From Nonomuraea maritima (GTDB lineage Bacteria; Actinomycetota; Actinomycetes; Streptosporangiales; Streptosporangiaceae), in assembly GCF_900100395.1 (NCBI RefSeq), contig NZ_FNFB01000002.1, forward strand, positions 637,623-701,622: DNA of 64,000 nucleotides. Direction: 5' to 3'. Position numbers and translations under genes: made by a program. Position 1 is the stretch's first letter. Each line of letters starts with the position of its first letter. Under the pieces are notes generated by a model. The model was not told the DNA's origin. It saw only the letters and a program-made list of their open reading frames with translations, and made no database searches. Shown here one piece after another: positions 1 through 8,464 of this stretch.

Positions 1-145
1 CCTGCACCTGCGGGTCTGCGTCGACGAGGGCGGACGCCTCGGCGATCTCGCGCTGGACCTGGCCGTTGAGGGCGTTCATCTTCGGACGGTCAAGACGGAT
101 GGTGGCGATCTGGTCGGCCACCTCGACACTCACGAACTCACCCAT
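1..145 (-). CDS. Enoyl-CoA hydratase/isomerase family protein, N-terminal part (runs off the window)
   Basis: Only the first 48 codons are present, read leftward from an ATG at 145. The translation begins MGEFVSVEVADQIATIRLDRP and continues KMNALNGQVQREIAEA. This is the characteristic first beta-strand (V-x-D-x-I-A-T-I-R-L-D-R-P) and the A-L-N turn of the crotonase fold that binds acyl-CoA. Members hydrate or isomerise enoyl-CoA thioesters in fatty-acid and related catabolism. The oxyanion-hole and catalytic glutamate regions lie outside the window, so the exact reaction cannot be assigned. The next gene (178-834) runs in the same direction and is 32 bases upstream. Confidence 0.85.
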   Translation of the reverse strand, partial: MGEFVSVEVADQIATIRLDRPKMNALNGQVQREIAEASALVDADPQVQ

Positions 146-177
146 GCGCCGAACCTAACAGCCCGCCAGGACCATGG

Positions 178-834
178 TCATCGAGCGGCCGCCGACATGA
201 CCTCGTCCACGGCCTTCCTGCTGCGGGTCACCCGGACGAGCGCGGCCGACAGGCGGGCCAGCTCCTCCTCCGAGCGGGCGAGCTCGGCGAGTTGTTCCGG
301 CCGGCGCGGCAGTCCGAGCCTGCCTGCGCCGTCCAGCACCCGCTCGTCCAGGTGCGGCGCGACCTGCGGCCAGACGGCCTGGACCTCGCGCAGGAAGATG
401 TCGGCCCCGGTCGGCCCGATGCCGGGGAACTCCGTCAGCAGCTCCGCGATCCGCCGGTCGTCGCCGCCGGCCTCGTCGCGCAGCCGGCGCAGGTCGCCCT
501 TCCAGCGGTCGAGGAGCAGTTCGGCCCCCTTGCCGAGCATCGTGGCGGTCCGTTCGTCGTAGCGGCGGTAGTGGCCGCGGCCGAGCGCGTCCACGCGGTC
601 CTGCCAGGACGCGTCCCGCATGCCCTTCGGGGTGTCGCACCCGGCGGCGAACAGCTCCTTGGCCGCGGCCACCGCGACGTCCGCCGAGATGCGGGCGCTC
701 AGCAACGTGGCGAGGACGAGCAGCTTGAAGAGCGGCTTCGGCCGGTCGGCCAGCTCGATGCCGGCCTCTCCGCAGAACGTGCGGCCGTAGCGCTCGAGCA
801 GAACGTCCCGTACGGCTCCTTCGTCCTTTCCCAT
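178..834 (-). CDS. HhH-GPD superfamily DNA glycosylase/endonuclease III-like protein
   Basis: 218 residues. The C-terminal half carries a helix-hairpin-helix, FPGIGPTGADIFL, followed by P-H-L-D-E-R-V. These correspond to the LPGVGRKTANVVL hairpin and the VDTHV catalytic-Asp segment of endonuclease III. The Asp is kept, but the position of the lyase lysine (K120 of E. coli Nth) is Thr here. The C-terminus has no four-cysteine iron-sulfur loop. By family knowledge this would suggest a monofunctional glycosylase or a structural relative rather than an AP lyase; that is inference. An ATG at 834 starts the frame. Upstream DNA (835-1055) holds the divergent promoter of the M1 peptidase. The substrate is unknown. 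Confidence 0.75.
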   Translation of the reverse strand: MGKDEGAVRDVLLERYGRTFCGEAGIELADRPKPLFKLLVLATLLSARISADVAVAAAKELFAAGCDTPKGMRDASWQDRVDALGRGHYRRYDERTATMLGKGAELLLDRWKGDLRRLRDEAGGDDRRIAELLTEFPGIGPTGADIFLREVQAVWPQVAPHLDERVLDGAGRLGLPRRPEQLAELARSEEELARLSAALVRVTRSRKAVDEVMSAAAR

Positions 835-879
835 GGCGTTCCGCTACCCGGATACCGACGTCAGACACTTTGGAGCGCC

Positions 880-910
880 TTGACCGTTTTGCCGAGTGGT
901 CCATACCATC
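880..910 (+). promoter_or_regulatory. Candidate sigma-A-type promoter with a DasR-like palindrome, upstream of the M1 peptidase
   Basis: TTGACC at 880-885 is followed by an 18-base spacer and TACCAT at 904-909, a good vegetative promoter for this GC content. Overlapping the -10 is AGTGGTCCATACCATC (895-910), which matches 12 of 16 positions of the DasR (GlcNAc-responsive GntR) consensus AGTGGTCTAGACCACT as I remember it. The promoter call is reasonable; DasR control is only a lead. Confidence 0.4.
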
Positions 911-1055
911 CAAGGGTCTTTCTCCGAAGCGACACCGGCGTCGCCACGGACGTCCTCCACGCCATGGACGGTCCGTCCTTCCTCCGCGAGAAGGCTTCGT
1001 GAACACGTCCCGACCCGAACTCACCGGCGGGAACAGCACAGAAACCAGGGAACCC

Positions 1056-2474
1056 ATGAGTCCTCGCAACATCCGGGGTGCGGCCTGCGCGGCCGCGCTG
1101 AGCCTCCTCACGGTCGCCCAGCTCGCGCACCCCGCCCTCGCCGCCACCGGCCGGTCCGCGGAGGCGAAGCCGTCGGCCGGCGCTCGCGGCATCGGCGACC
1201 CGTACTTCCCCGGCCAGGGGAACGGCGGCATCGACGTGCGGCACTACGACATCACGTTCGCCTACGACCCGGCCACCAAGGTCATGGACGCCACCACCAA
1301 GGTGCTCGTGCGGGCGACCCAGAACCTCGACCGGTTCAACCTGGACTTCCGCGGGCCGAAGATCTCGTCGGTGACCGTCGACAGCCGCCGGGCCTCCTAC
1401 AGGCGCGACGGGCAGGAGCTCGTCGTGACGCCCCGCACGAAGCTGCGCAAGGGCAGGACGTTCACCGTCGAGGTGAAGTACAAGGGCACCCCGCCGGTCA
1501 TCAAGGACCCCGACGGCTCCCTCGAAGGCTGGATCCCGACCAAGGACGGCGCGTTCGTCCCGGGCGAGCCGCAGGGCGCGCCCGCGTGGTTCCCCGGCAA
1601 CGACCACCCGACCGACAAGGCGACGTTCACCTTCCACGTGACCGTGCCGAAGGGCATCACCGCCGTCGGCAACGGCCGGCTGGTCTCGCAGCGGACCTCG
1701 CACGGCAGGACCACCTTCGTGTGGAGCGAGAACGAGCCCATGGCGACCTACCTCGCCACCGTGACCCTCGGCAAGTTCGACGTGAAGCGGTCGCGCATCG
1801 GGGGCCTGCCCGTCTACGTCGCGGTCGACCCGGCGCTCGCCGCCAAGTCGAAGGCCGCTGTCGACGAGCTCCCGGACATCATCCGCTACTACAGCTCGGT
1901 CTTCGGCCGCTACCCGTTCTCGACGGTGGGCGCCATCGTGGACGACGCGCCGAACGTCGGCTACGCCCTGGAGAGCCAGACCAAGCCGATCTTCTCCAGC
2001 GCGCCGAGCAAGGAGACGATGGCGCACGAGCTCGCCCACCAGTGGTTCGGCGACGACGTCTCGCCGCGGCGCTGGTCCGACATCTGGCTGAACGAGGGGT
2101 GGGCGACGTACGCGCAGTGGATGTGGTCGGCGCACAACGGCGGCCCGAGCCCCCAGAAGGTGTTCGACAGCAAGGACAACTACGGACGTCCCGCGTCCGA
2201 CGCCTTCTGGCAGGTCGTCACCGCGAACCCCGGCACCAAGGACATGTTCGGTGACGTCCCCTACAACAGGGGCGCGATGACGCTGCAGGCCCTCCGGCGC
2301 AAGATCGGCGACCGGGCGTTCTTCCGCCTGGCCAAGGAGTGGCTGTCGAAGTACCGCTACAGCGACGCCTCCACGAAGGACTTCACCAGGCTGGCCGAGC
2401 GGGTGTCGCACAAGAACCTGGACAAGTTCTTCCAGGTCTGGCTGTACCAGAAGGGCAAGCCCACCAAGTGGTAG
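1056..2474 (+). CDS. Secreted M1-family zinc aminopeptidase
   Basis: 472 residues from ATG 1056, chosen because it opens a clean Sec signal peptide (MSPRNIRG, then an Ala/Leu-rich core, then HPALAATG). An in-frame start at 870 would bury the signal inside an Arg-rich extension. The zinc site is H324-E-L-A-H328 with the third ligand E347 in W-L-N-E-G, the exact HEXXH-18-E spacing of gluzincin M1 peptidases. An N-terminal beta-saddle domain covers about residues 50-240. At under 500 residues it is much shorter than PepN and lacks the large C-terminal helical domain, as in other secreted actinobacterial M1 enzymes. It probably removes N-terminal residues from extracellular peptides. A convergent terminator-like hairpin follows. 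Confidence 0.92.
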   Translation: MSPRNIRGAACAAALSLLTVAQLAHPALAATGRSAEAKPSAGARGIGDPYFPGQGNGGIDVRHYDITFAYDPATKVMDATTKVLVRATQNLDRFNLDFRGPKISSVTVDSRRASYRRDGQELVVTPRTKLRKGRTFTVEVKYKGTPPVIKDPDGSLEGWIPTKDGAFVPGEPQGAPAWFPGNDHPTDKATFTFHVTVPKGITAVGNGRLVSQRTSHGRTTFVWSENEPMATYLATVTLGKFDVKRSRIGGLPVYVAVDPALAAKSKAAVDELPDIIRYYSSVFGRYPFSTVGAIVDDAPNVGYALESQTKPIFSSAPSKETMAHELAHQWFGDDVSPRRWSDIWLNEGWATYAQWMWSAHNGGPSPQKVFDSKDNYGRPASDAFWQVVTANPGTKDMFGDVPYNRGAMTLQALRRKIGDRAFFRLAKEWLSKYRYSDASTKDFTRLAERVSHKNLDKFFQVWLYQKGKPTKW

Positions 2475-2481
2475 GACGGGC

Positions 2482-2510
2482 GCACCGGCGGGCCTGCCGT
2501 CCGCCGGTGC
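2482..2510. terminator. Bidirectional hairpin between convergent M1 peptidase and rhodanese genes
   Basis: A perfect 10-base stem, GCACCGGCGG (2482-2491) pairing with CCGCCGGTGC (2501-2510), with a 9-base loop. It sits in the 42-base gap between the two convergent stop codons. There is no U-run, which is usual for high-GC actinobacterial terminators. Confidence 0.6.
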
Positions 2511-2516
2511 CCGCCG

Positions 2517-3197
2517 TCAGTCGTTCTCGGGCGGACGGCCGTCACCGAGGCCGAACAGGCCCACGAGGGTCCCGTCCTGGTGGGTGACCACCACGTGGTC
2601 GACCCTGGCCCGGTCCATGCGCTGGACCAGCGCGTCGATCTCCTCGCTCGGGCGCACCGTCGTCGCGCCCTCGCGCATCGCGCTCTCGGCGGTGGCGTCC
2701 AGGTCGGCGCCCTTGAGCTCGCGTGAGCCGATGACGCCCTGGACGACGTCGTCCTCGTCCACCACGACCGCGACCCCGGCCGGGTCGGCGACGATGCGTT
2801 CGGTGAGCGACCCCAGCGGGTCGTCGAGGGTGGCGGTGACCGGGTCGCGGCGGACGCGCTGCGACACGAGAGCCGCGTGCCCCTCGTACGGCAGGTCCGC
2901 CGACAGCCAGTCCATCTTGCCCTGGGCGTAGTCGTGGACGTGGGTGAAGCCCAGCCGCTCCAGGCGGTGGGCGGCGCGCGGGCTCAGGTCGCACAGCGCG
3001 TCATGGCAGTAGACGACGACCGGCCGCTGCGGGTCCAGCGTCGTGGCGGCGGCGCGGTCGAGCAGCCGCAGCGGCACGTTGTGTGCCCCCGGCAGGTGCG
3101 CCCAGGCGTACTCGCGCTCCGGCAGCACCTCGACGAGCTGCGCCTCTTCCTCGGCGAGAAGCCGCTGCACGGCTTCCCGGTCGATGATGTGCGTCAT
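2517..3197 (-). CDS. Rhodanese-domain protein with C-terminal CBS pair
   Basis: About 226 residues. Residues 5-100 form a rhodanese domain with the active-site loop V-Y-C-H-D-A-L-C-D (nucleophile about C64), as in sulfurtransferases and single-domain thiosulfate:acceptor enzymes. The segment after residue 110 contains two CBS-like repeats (V-A-V-V-V-D-E-D-D-V-V-Q-G-V-I and V-D-H-V-V-V-T-H-Q-D-G-T-L-V-G-L-F) that usually bind adenosyl nucleotides. The start is uncertain: ATG 3197 matches usual rhodanese N-termini, but GTG 3227 and ATG 3215 are also in frame and none has a well-spaced ribosome binding site. The substrate is unknown; a nucleotide-sensing sulfurtransferase is the inference. Confidence 0.8.
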   Translation of the reverse strand: MTHIIDREAVQRLLAEEEAQLVEVLPEREYAWAHLPGAHNVPLRLLDRAAATTLDPQRPVVVYCHDALCDLSPRAAHRLERLGFTHVHDYAQGKMDWLSADLPYEGHAALVSQRVRRDPVTATLDDPLGSLTERIVADPAGVAVVVDEDDVVQGVIGSRELKGADLDATAESAMREGATTVRPSEEIDALVQRMDRARVDHVVVTHQDGTLVGLFGLGDGRPPEND

Positions 3198-3279
3198 TTC
3201 CCCCAAGTACCCCATAAGGGGCGACACAGCGGACCATCCGTGTCACCATGACGGCGCATCTGTCTTCAGGGAGTGTCCG

Positions 3280-5295
3280 ATGTGTAACGATCCGTTGCTT
3301 CCCGCCCCCGTAGCCGCCGCCCTGTCCGACTATCGCGCGCTCCGCGACGCGCACGGCCCCTGCTGGGGCGAGACCTCACTGTCGTACGTCGCCCAGGCCT
3401 GGGCGACCGTCTACCTCGATCGCCGCCACGACTTCTGGAACAAGGGGTTACGCCTGATGGCGGAGCGCTACCCCGACGTGCCCGCCGACGAACTGGAGGA
3501 TTACCTCGGGGAGGTGGACCTCGACCGGGTGGTGCGCGACGCGCTCGCCGGTGACGTCGTGGACAACCTGCCCGTGCTGCGCCTGTCCCCCGGCGGCTGC
3601 GCGGTGGAGGCCGTCACCCGCACCGTGCTGGAGGGAGAGCCGTTCCGTACGGCGCTGCTGCTCGACTCCAGCAGGGACGAACCGGTCACCGTGGTCGTCG
3701 ACGGCACCCCGTACACGGTGGAGCCGCGCGGGGCGAAGACCGTCGAGGTGTCCGAGTCCGTCGTCGTGGACGGGAACCCCGTCGACCTCGCGCCGCTGAG
3801 CAGGCGGGCGCCCGCCGCCACCCTGCGGGTGCGGGCCGGGTTCCCGTGCCGGTGGAGCGTGATCGGCGCCAACGGCCAGGGCTGGTACCCCGACGGCGCG
3901 CCGCCCAAGCTGGACGGGCACCGCACGCCGTACTTCCACGGCGACGACCTGCTGGTCAGGGTGCCGGCCGAGCCGATCACCGTGACCGTGGCCAGAGGAA
4001 TGGAGTACGGCACCTGCGAGGTGACCGTGACCCCGTCCGCGGGCGCGGAGACCCTGGTCGAGCTGACCCCGGAACGCCTCTACGACTCCGCCGCGCGCGG
4101 CTGGTACGGCGGCGACCTGCACGTGCACCTCAACTGGATGGGCGAGGAGCCCGCCGCGCCCGAGCTGGCCGCCGCCGCGCAGCACGGCGAGGACCTCCAC
4201 GTGCTCAACCTGGTGGCGGGCAACGTGGCGAGCGAGCGCGTCTACGACGTGGAGGCGCTGGAGCAGTGGGTGGGCAAGGACCTGCCCTGGTCGGACGACC
4301 GGCACGTGGCCAGGATCGGCGTCGAGTACCGCAACGACCTGCTCGGACACTGCACGGCCTTCGGGCTGCGCGGGGTGCCGGGCCGCTACCACACGGGCTT
4401 CGGCGACGCGCCCGACTGGCCGCCGAACGCGGTGGCCTGCGAAGAGCTGCGCGAACTCGGCGGGATCATCTCCTACGGTCACCCGTTCCACACCGCGTTC
4501 GGCGAGGAGGACCCGCCGGACATCGTACTCAGCCGCGGACGGGCCTGCTCGGCGCGGGAGATCGTGGCCGGCGCCGCGCTCGGGCACGTCGACACCCTCG
4601 ACGTGCTCAACCACTCCTCGATCCTGGCGACGGCGGCCGTCTACCGGCGGCTCGTGGGCGCGGGCAACCGGCTGGCGGTGACGGCCGGGACCGACGCCGT
4701 GCTCTCGTTCTGCCGCCGCGGCACCGCGTCGGCGCCGCCCGGCTGGGAGCGCGTGTACGCCCACGTGGACGGACCGCTCACCGCCGAGTCGTACGCGGAG
4801 GCGGTCCGGCTCGGCCGGACGTTCGCCACCACCGGGCCGTGGCTGGAGTTCACGGTGAACGGGCGCGGGCCGGGCGACACGCTCGACCTCGCGCCAGGGC
4901 AGGAGGTCGAGATCGAGGTCTCCTCGATCGGGCCGGAGGTGGAGCAGCTGGAGATCCGCACCGCCGCCGGCGTCCTCGCGCAGGGGCCGCCCGGACGGCT
5001 GACGGCCACGTTCACGGCGGACGAGCCGACGTACGTGCTGGCCGTGGCGACCGGCGGGGTGCACCCGCGCTCCCAGCACCGGCGCGGCGCCTACGCCCAC
5101 ACCAGCCCGGTGTACGTCGACGTCGCCGGGGCGCACGTGGCCAGGGAGGCGGACGTGCGGTGGTGCCTGGCCTGGCTCGACCGGCTGGAGCAGATCGTGC
5201 GCGAGTTCGGCCGTTTCGACACCCCGGCCCAGCTGGGCGACCACCTGGCCCTGTACGACCGCGCCCGCCGGATCTACCGCGAACGCCTGCCCTGA
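3280..5295 (+). CDS. CehA/McbA-family PHP metallohydrolase
   Basis: 671 residues. ATG 3280 follows AGGGAG and begins MCNDPLLPAPV. The central part holds the PHP-type metal motif G-G-D-L-H281-V-H283 and later G-H-P-F-H and T-A-G-T-D-A, the signature of CehA/McbA-like hydrolases (named after carbaryl and cyanuric-type esterase/hydrolase work). The N-terminal 250 residues are an additional beta-rich domain, and the C-terminus after about 500 resembles a beta-sandwich with T-T-G-P-W-L. No signal peptide is visible, so it is probably cytoplasmic. The natural substrate is not predictable from sequence. It is divergent from the rhodanese gene with an 82-base gap and is followed by a hairpin terminator. 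Confidence 0.8.
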   Translation: MCNDPLLPAPVAAALSDYRALRDAHGPCWGETSLSYVAQAWATVYLDRRHDFWNKGLRLMAERYPDVPADELEDYLGEVDLDRVVRDALAGDVVDNLPVLRLSPGGCAVEAVTRTVLEGEPFRTALLLDSSRDEPVTVVVDGTPYTVEPRGAKTVEVSESVVVDGNPVDLAPLSRRAPAATLRVRAGFPCRWSVIGANGQGWYPDGAPPKLDGHRTPYFHGDDLLVRVPAEPITVTVARGMEYGTCEVTVTPSAGAETLVELTPERLYDSAARGWYGGDLHVHLNWMGEEPAAPELAAAAQHGEDLHVLNLVAGNVASERVYDVEALEQWVGKDLPWSDDRHVARIGVEYRNDLLGHCTAFGLRGVPGRYHTGFGDAPDWPPNAVACEELRELGGIISYGHPFHTAFGEEDPPDIVLSRGRACSAREIVAGAALGHVDTLDVLNHSSILATAAVYRRLVGAGNRLAVTAGTDAVLSFCRRGTASAPPGWERVYAHVDGPLTAESYAEAVRLGRTFATTGPWLEFTVNGRGPGDTLDLAPGQEVEIEVSSIGPEVEQLEIRTAAGVLAQGPPGRLTATFTADEPTYVLAVATGGVHPRSQHRRGAYAHTSPVYVDVAGAHVAREADVRWCLAWLDRLEQIVREFGRFDTPAQLGDHLALYDRARRIYRERLP

Positions 5296-5330
5296 CCTCC
5301 GCGGCTGCACCGCGCCTGAACGGAGCGCCC

Positions 5331-5358
5331 GTCCGGGGCCCGATCCAGGGCCCCGGAC
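5331..5358. terminator. GC-rich hairpin terminator after the PHP hydrolase
   Basis: An 11-base perfect stem: GTCCGGGGCCC at 5331-5341, loop GATCCA, and GGGCCCCGGAC at 5348-5358. It begins 35 bases after the stop codon. Confidence 0.7.
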
Positions 5359-5379
5359 CGGGCGGCGCGGTACCGCAGT

Positions 5380-5410
5380 TTGACCTCAAGCATGGTTGAG
5401 CTTGCATCCT
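5380..5410 (+). promoter_or_regulatory. MerR-type promoter/operator of the quinone oxidoreductase gene
   Basis: -35 TTGACC at 5380-5385 and -10 CATCCT at 5405-5410 are separated by 19 bases, the overlong spacer typical of MerR-activated promoters. The spacer contains the dyad CTCAA-N6-TTGAG (5385-5400). In actinobacteria such CTCAA/TTGAG dyads sit before oxidoreductases controlled by MerR/SoxR-like regulators. No merR gene lies next to this site; the only one in the window is at 61051. Confidence 0.65.
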
Positions 5411-5446
5411 CGGGAGGAGAACCACGCCTACCTGGAGGAATCCACC

Positions 5447-6424
5447 ATGCACGCCGTCGTCCTGCGCTCCTTCGGCCCTGCCGAGAACCTCTCCTACGAG
5501 GTCGTCCCCGACCCCGAGCCCGGCCCCGGGCAGGTGCGCATCGCGGTCAGGGCGGCCGGGGTGCACCTGGTGGAGACGATGCTGCGGCAGGGCAGGGCCA
5601 GTGACTCCCTGCCGCCGCTCCCCGAGCTGCCGGCGATCCTCGGCGGCGAGGTGGCCGGCCGCGTGGACGCCGTCGGCCCTGATGTCGATCCCGCCTGGCT
5701 CGGCCGCGGCGTCGTCACCTCGGCCGGGCGGCCGGGCGGGTACGCCGAGCTCGCGGTCGCCGACGTGACGGCGCTCCACCGCGTCCCCGCGGGCCTCGAC
5801 CCCGAGACCGCCGTCGCCATGGTCGTCACCGGCCGCACCACGCTCGAGTTCCTCGACGTGGCGAAGCTGACCGCCGCCGACGTCGTCCTCGTGACCTCGG
5901 CGGCGGGCGGGATCGGACGGCTCCTCGTCCAGCACGCCCGCGACCTCGGCGCGCGGGTGATCGGCGCGGCCGGCGGCCCGGCCAAGGTGGCGGCCGTCCG
6001 GGAGCTCGGCGCGGACCTGGCCGTCGACTACGACCTGCCCGGCTGGGAGCGGACGGTCGCCGCGTGGCTCGGCGGCCGCAAGGTGAGCGCCGTCCTCGAC
6101 GGGGTGGGCGGCGACCGGGCGCGGGCCACGTTCGAGCTGCTCGCGGACGGCGGTCGCTTCCTCAGCATCGGCAACGCCACGCAGCAGCCGGTGGAGGTGG
6201 ACCCTCACCTGCTGGAGGAGCGGGCACTGACCGTGACGAACGCTCTCTGGATCATCATCGGACGCCCCCACGATCGTCCCCGGTTCGAGGCCGAGGCCCT
6301 CGCGGCGGCGGCCGAGGGCCGGCTCGTCCCGGCCGTCCAGACGTTCCCCCTGGCCGAGGCCGCGGCGGCGCACGCCGCCCTGGAAACGCGGCGGACCACG
6401 GGCAAGGTCGTCCTCGTTTCATGA
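5447..6424 (+). CDS. Zinc-binding-dehydrogenase family quinone oxidoreductase (QOR/MDR)
   Basis: 325 residues from ATG 5447, preceded by a strong GGAGGAA at 5434-5440; an in-frame start 51 bases earlier lies before this site and is disfavoured. The N-terminal GroES-like domain begins MHAVVLRSFGPAENL and the Rossmann part carries V-T-S-A-A-G-G-I-G-R-L-L-V-Q-H-A for NADPH. The zinc-binding cysteines of alcohol dehydrogenases are absent, so this is a zinc-free quinone reductase type. The family reduces quinones or enones with NADPH, often in oxidative or electrophile stress. The MerR-type promoter directly upstream fits an inducible detoxification role (inference). The next gene starts 90 bases downstream. 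Confidence 0.85.
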   Translation: MHAVVLRSFGPAENLSYEVVPDPEPGPGQVRIAVRAAGVHLVETMLRQGRASDSLPPLPELPAILGGEVAGRVDAVGPDVDPAWLGRGVVTSAGRPGGYAELAVADVTALHRVPAGLDPETAVAMVVTGRTTLEFLDVAKLTAADVVLVTSAAGGIGRLLVQHARDLGARVIGAAGGPAKVAAVRELGADLAVDYDLPGWERTVAAWLGGRKVSAVLDGVGGDRARATFELLADGGRFLSIGNATQQPVEVDPHLLEERALTVTNALWIIIGRPHDRPRFEAEALAAAAEGRLVPAVQTFPLAEAAAAHAALETRRTTGKVVLVS

Positions 6425-6514
6425 ATGAAAATTCTCTTCGCCAAGATCTCCCGCGAGAAGGAAAATATTGAGAGCCTGACTGCGTACTGCGCCCCCCAGT
6501 CAAAGGAGTGGTTC

Positions 6515-8431
6515 ATGCGCAGGCTTCTGGCGATCCCTCTTGTCGTCGTGTTGCCTTTAAGCGGTCTCAACGTGGCTCACGCCGAGGACGCCGGCGACCG
6601 GCAGCGGGCCTTCTCTGCCGCCGCCGCGGAGTTCGGCGTCCCCGAGAACGTGCTGCTCGGCGTCTCCTATCTCGAGTCGCGCTGGGACGCCCACGCCGGG
6701 CAGCCGTCCGGCGACGCGGGGTTCGGGCCGATGCACCTCACCGACGCGGCCGCCTTCACCGGCTCGAACCACCACAGCGCGGGCGCGGAGGACGCGCGGG
6801 GTGACGAGGGCAGGCCACTGCCGGTGACCGCCGTCCCGTCGCTGTCCCCCGCCGACGTCCCGCCCTCGCTGCGGACCATGGAACGGGCGGCGGAGCTGAC
6901 CGGCGTGAGCCGCGAGCGGCTGCGGAGCGACGCCGCCGCCAACATCCGCGGCGGCGCGGCGCTGCTGGCCGACTACCAGAAGTCGCTCGGCGCCCCGCTC
7001 AGCGACGACCCCGCCGAGTGGTACGGCGCGGTAGCGAAGTACTCGGGCGCCGGGGAGCAGGAGGCCGCGCGGTTCTTCGCCGACGAGGTGTTCTCGACCA
7101 TCAAGGCGGGCGTCGAGCGCACCACCGACGACGGGCACCTGGTGCGCCTGCCGGCCGTCCCCGGCCTGCGGAAGATCGAGCGGTGGCTGGAGAAGCTCAA
7201 GCTGCGGCCCACGCGCACCGACGGGGTGGAGTGCCCGGCGTCGATCTCGTGCGAGTGGATCCCGGCCGCGTACCAGCAGCTGCCGGACGACGACTACGGC
7301 CACTACGACCTGGCGGACCGCCCGGCCAGCCAGAAGATCGACTACATCGTCATTCACGACATGGAGGGATATTTCCTCCCGTCGATCGGCCTCAACCAGG
7401 ACCCCAACTACGGCGCGAGCTGGCAGTACTCGATCCGCTCCTCCGACGGTCACGTCGCCCAGCACATCAAGGCCGAGGACATCGGCTGGCAGGCGGGCAA
7501 CTGGTACATCAACTCCAAGTCCATCGGCATCGAGCACGAGGGCTTCCTGGCGCAGGGCGGCACCTGGTTCACCGAGGCGATGTACCGCTCGTCGGCCCGG
7601 CTGGTGCGCTACCTGGCCCAGCGCTTCGACGTCCCGCTCGACCGGGCGCACATCCTCGGCCACGACAACGTCCCCGGCACGATCCCGTCGACCGTCCAGG
7701 GCATGCACGAGGACCCGGGGCCGTTCTGGGACTGGGCGCACTACTTCCAGCTCCTGGGGGCGCCGCTGCACCGCTCCGGCGGGCCCAGGTCGGGCGCGGT
7801 CATGATCAAGCCCGACTTCGCCACGAACAAGCCGTACTTCTACGGCTGTGACGGCGAGAACCCCGAGGCCGCCTGCCCGCCGCTCGGCGCCGGCACGGTG
7901 TGGCTGCGCACCGAGCCGCGCGACGACGCGCCGCTCGTGAAGGACATCGGCAAGCACCCCACGGGCGACTCGCTCCACAGCGTGTACGACCACAGCGCCC
8001 GCGCGAGCACCGGCCAGCGGTTCGCGGTGGCCGACCGGCAGGGCGACTGGACGGCCATCTGGTACCTCGGCCAGAAGGCGTGGTTCCACAACCCGGCCGA
8101 CGCCCCGACCGCCGTCCCGTCGAAGGGGCTCCTCGTCACCCCGAAGCCGGGCAAGGCGACCGTCCCGGTGTACGGCAGGGCCTACCCGGAGCAGGAGGCG
8201 TACCCGGCGGACGTGCCGTACCAGACGGTGACGCCGCTGCAGTACACGTTCTCGGCGGGTGAGAGGTACACGCTCGCCGGCACGGCGGACACGGAGTACT
8301 ACCGGGCGGTCACCTTCGACGAGAACGACCACCAGGTGATCCGTGGCAGGACGAAGTACCTGCAGATCCAGTTCGGCCACCGCGTCATGTTCGTCAAGGC
8401 CGACGACGTGCGGGTGGTGTCGTCCGGCTGA
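6515..8431 (+). CDS. Secreted peptidoglycan hydrolase: lysozyme-like N-domain plus N-acetylmuramoyl-L-alanine amidase
   Basis: 638 residues. ATG 6515 follows AAAGGAG and gives a signal peptide (MRRLLAIPLVVVLPLSG, cleavage near AHA-ED). Residues 25-230 resemble a lytic-transglycosylase-type fold (V-P-E-N-V-L-L-G-V-S-Y-L-E-S-R-W-D; the Glu is the likely acid). Residues 270-420 are an Amidase_2 domain with candidate zinc ligands H281 (V-I-H-D-M-E), H383 (G-H-D-N-V-P-G) and D400 (H-E-D-P-G-P). The C-terminal 200 residues look like SH3-type beta repeats for wall binding. It should cut the amide bond between MurNAc and the stem peptide, and possibly glycan strands, during wall turnover. It is convergent with the RpiR gene. 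Confidence 0.88.
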   Translation: MRRLLAIPLVVVLPLSGLNVAHAEDAGDRQRAFSAAAAEFGVPENVLLGVSYLESRWDAHAGQPSGDAGFGPMHLTDAAAFTGSNHHSAGAEDARGDEGRPLPVTAVPSLSPADVPPSLRTMERAAELTGVSRERLRSDAAANIRGGAALLADYQKSLGAPLSDDPAEWYGAVAKYSGAGEQEAARFFADEVFSTIKAGVERTTDDGHLVRLPAVPGLRKIERWLEKLKLRPTRTDGVECPASISCEWIPAAYQQLPDDDYGHYDLADRPASQKIDYIVIHDMEGYFLPSIGLNQDPNYGASWQYSIRSSDGHVAQHIKAEDIGWQAGNWYINSKSIGIEHEGFLAQGGTWFTEAMYRSSARLVRYLAQRFDVPLDRAHILGHDNVPGTIPSTVQGMHEDPGPFWDWAHYFQLLGAPLHRSGGPRSGAVMIKPDFATNKPYFYGCDGENPEAACPPLGAGTVWLRTEPRDDAPLVKDIGKHPTGDSLHSVYDHSARASTGQRFAVADRQGDWTAIWYLGQKAWFHNPADAPTAVPSKGLLVTPKPGKATVPVYGRAYPEQEAYPADVPYQTVTPLQYTFSAGERYTLAGTADTEYYRAVTFDENDHQVIRGRTKYLQIQFGHRVMFVKADDVRVVSSG

Positions 8432-8438
8432 CCGCCGC

Positions 8439-8463
8439 TCCCCGCCCTGGACCGGGGCGGGGA
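8439..8463. terminator. Hairpin between convergent amidase and rpiR genes
   Basis: TCCCCGCCC (8439-8447) pairs perfectly with GGGCGGGGA (8455-8463) around a 7-base loop. It fills the 33-base gap between the two convergent stop codons and probably serves both directions. Confidence 0.65.
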
Positions 8464-8464
8464 C

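Noticed and set aside
6425..6514. Riboswitch upstream of the secreted amidase (c-di-AMP type is common before wall hydrolases)
   Set aside because: The 90-base leader is too short, and I could not find the conserved ydaO-type core.
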